50,381 nt of DNA, taken from Pseudomonadota bacterium. GTDB lineage: Bacteria > Myxococcota_A > UBA9042 > GCA-2863065. Shown piece after piece: positions 49,901 to 50,381 of this stretch (the stretch's first letter is position 1; each line of letters starts with the position of its first letter). The notes under the pieces were generated by a model, which saw only the letters and a program-made list of their open reading frames with translations, did not search any database and was not told the origin of the DNA. The stretch covers positions 1 through 50,381 of the forward strand of contig SXOX01000020.1 in NCBI GenBank assembly GCA_005776585.1, read 5' to 3'. The position numbers and the translations under genes are program-made.

Positions 49901-50381
49901 GTGCGTCGCGCGCGAGAACTGCCGTGCCGACGCCAAGGACGCCGCCGCCGTGACTGCGTGCGGTGCGGCCACCGACACGGCGAGCCTTGCGCTCGAGACC
50001 TGTCAAAAGACCGCGTGTGCGCCGGAGTGCGGCCACTACGGCTGGTGCTCTGTCGCGTGTGCGTCGGACGCCGAGTGCCCGACGAGCGGTCGGTGCGTCG
50101 CGGTGGGTGGCGCGAGCTTCTGCTTGAAGAAGTGCGACACGGCGGCCTGCGGCGCCGGCTTTACTTGCAAGGGCGGCGCCTGCACTCCGGACGGAGGCCA
50201 GTGCGCGGCTTGTGTGGACCACGACAAGGACGGCTACGGCGTCGGAAGCGCGTGCCCGAAGGCCGGTGGGGACTGCAACGACAAGGACGCGGCCGTGAAT
50301 TCGGGAGCCAAGGAGACGTGCAACGCAAGGGACGATGACTGCAACGGACAGACTGACGAGGGCATCGACCTGCAGTGGGAC
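46953..50381 (+). CDS. Giant RCC1-repeat, Cys-rich putative lipoprotein with MopE-like motif, cut by window edge
   Basis: An open frame of 1,143 codons from the ATG at 46953 (GGAGG at 46943-46947) runs off the right edge without a stop. The signal sequence ends at LPSC (Cys25), a lipobox-like site with Pro at -2. About residues 55-870 contain 14 RCC1-like units with paired cysteines (CAR..CWG, for example HACARKTDGTVWCWG). Between units 11 and 12 is a Cys-rich insert (nt about 48860-49080). After the last unit come stigma-type Cys repeats (CGTCGNQC, CGTCNNAC), and at the right edge a MopE-like motif (ETCNARDDDCNGQTDEG). It shares the 14-unit RCC1 part and MopE-like motif with the giant lipoprotein at 4674-13547, although the order of parts differs. 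The gap to the previous gene is 86 bp. Confidence 0.9.
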   Translation, partial: MRVTSLMRVVIVLTLPVISWSLPSCTPTPTTNSSTAHCSAADGPNTCSSEFACYGRVVSAGESHVCAIVGTPPEVRCWGGNAKGQLGSGAGSPAAVNTATTLDLSAELNGLALEEIDSAGTQSCVRAGDKLVCWGRDRLGHHAITMPLTTGEALNGLTVGEKHACVRRTVSGQAAGSAWCWDAWGPGGADVDSTGAKLTPLADVVELAAGAGFTCVRRGTSLAAAGTVRCFGQNDQGQLGVGRVDSATHPACMVWKTSKDYDADLRATSLAAGSSHVCAVQGGTPYCWGNGEWGQLGRGTIDGGPTAMQVDGEWNDVVELSGAESTVCARRGASVSGPGSVWCWGRGRNGEFGDLGGAQWLDRQFPVQIVVGTQPPFEDVVELSVGSAHACARRGQTRDGGAELWCWGRSFMGELPTASATVPARIGEFSDAVEVSAGTTATCFRRGTGRDAAAQVWCAGSNEDGQLGVGGVDTLPHGPTKVETISDALEVDAGHRFACARRQNKEVWCWGFNGDMQLGSNGGTVVGTPGRVTGLSDVAQVALGSTHACARKTDGTVWCWGTSRGGLGDGKTTASSTPVQVVDPATKAALNNAVDLSLGLNFSCARVQQGQEFRVRCWGANDGGQTGLAASPSAPPAAPVRACPPEREVCGSGCVLRLGNKSPGVPNEDANCGKCGNACATGQRCWEGECCTAETCKLTCQDGDLGPSTTDVVEIAAGSDFVCARRGTKRDAGGTVECWGNSADGRLGRPVQVQAEAAVPKPVQDLDNVIQLALGKAHACARKADKTMWCWGANADGQLGNGRKEASAFPVQVLDPDASNPTRPLTGVEDMTAGGGFSCARMGDGRIRCFGANDQGQLGDHSNTPRTTPSEASRCCTAGQEACTSGCVDLKTDVNNCGTCGNQCGAASLCKEGECTACGAPNTVCGTACVDTSKSTDHCGTCNNACPAGAHCLLGKCRVPTECHTCVAAKCVTSAQACGADTTCVARENCRADAKDAAAVTACGAATDTASLALETCQKTACAPECGHYGWCSVACASDAECPTSGRCVAVGGASFCLKKCDTAACGAGFTCKGGACTPDGGQCAACVDHDKDGYGVGSACPKAGGDCNDKDAAVNSGAKETCNARDDDCNGQTDEGIDLQWD
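47110..49545 (+). repeat. Fourteen RCC1-like units with a Cys-rich insertion after unit 11
   Basis: Units are counted by the paired C(A/V)...C[WF]G cysteines: 11 units lie before a Cys-rich insert (about 48860-49080) and three after it. The total of 14 equals that of the other giant protein in this window, consistent with two seven-bladed propellers, the second interrupted by a module. Confidence 0.82.

Overview
The window is GC-rich, strongly G/C-biased at third codon positions and almost fully coding. It reads as chromosome of a myxobacterium-like bacterium (Myxococcota, perhaps a Polyangia or Bradymonadia relative). That placement is inferred from gene style, not from a marker gene: giant lipoproteins, Cys-rich repeats of the CGxDGCGGSCGxC type, thrombospondin type 3 and MopE-like motifs, RCC1 propellers, and a MYXO-CTERM-like membrane tail. 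No rRNA, tRNA, CRISPR array, insertion sequence or prophage was seen. Twenty-six protein genes are called; the first and last are cut by the window edges.

Left part (1-13.6 kb): a truncated amidohydrolase diverges from an Ig/PPC-domain surface lipoprotein. A 2,957-residue lipoprotein on the minus strand (Cys-rich head, thrombospondin type 3, 19 Ig-like repeats, one Fn3-like domain, 14 RCC1 units) is followed by an alpha/beta hydrolase. Middle part (13.6-29.2 kb): mostly metabolism and housekeeping. It holds a split GMC alcohol-oxidase pair, a Phd/VapC-type toxin-antitoxin pair, an acyl-CoA dehydrogenase-like protein, a GST-fold protein, an unknown membrane protein, a small exported protein, an exported S9 peptidase, a minus-strand operon (zinc ribbon, penicillin-acylase-type lipoprotein, solute-binding lipoprotein), and a plus-strand operon (Cys-rich zinc protein, CutA, ArsA/GET3-type ATPase).

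Right part (29.2-50.4 kb): a block of envelope genes, all on the plus strand. It opens with a 1,594-residue protein that looks like a surface Cys-rich/thrombospondin protein fused to an OmpA-type porin. After a 389-bp spacer come six closely packed genes: a Cys-rich lipoprotein, a 1,751-residue LamG protein, a membrane-anchored HEAT protein with a vitellogenin-like front half, two Cys-rich lipoproteins that each carry a somatomedin-B-like cysteine pattern, and a giant RCC1/Cys-rich/MopE-like protein running off the window. Four of the five junctions are overlaps or gaps of at most 50 bp, so the six are probably co-transcribed.

The most interesting candidate for an undescribed system is this six-gene set. 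It combines modules best known from animal extracellular proteins (LamG, somatomedin-B, EGF-like, vitellogenin-like lipid-transfer fold) with RCC1 propellers, all exported or anchored, with the OmpA fusion upstream as a possible outer-membrane anchor. A role in a cell-surface adhesive, lipid-handling or predatory complex is inference only.
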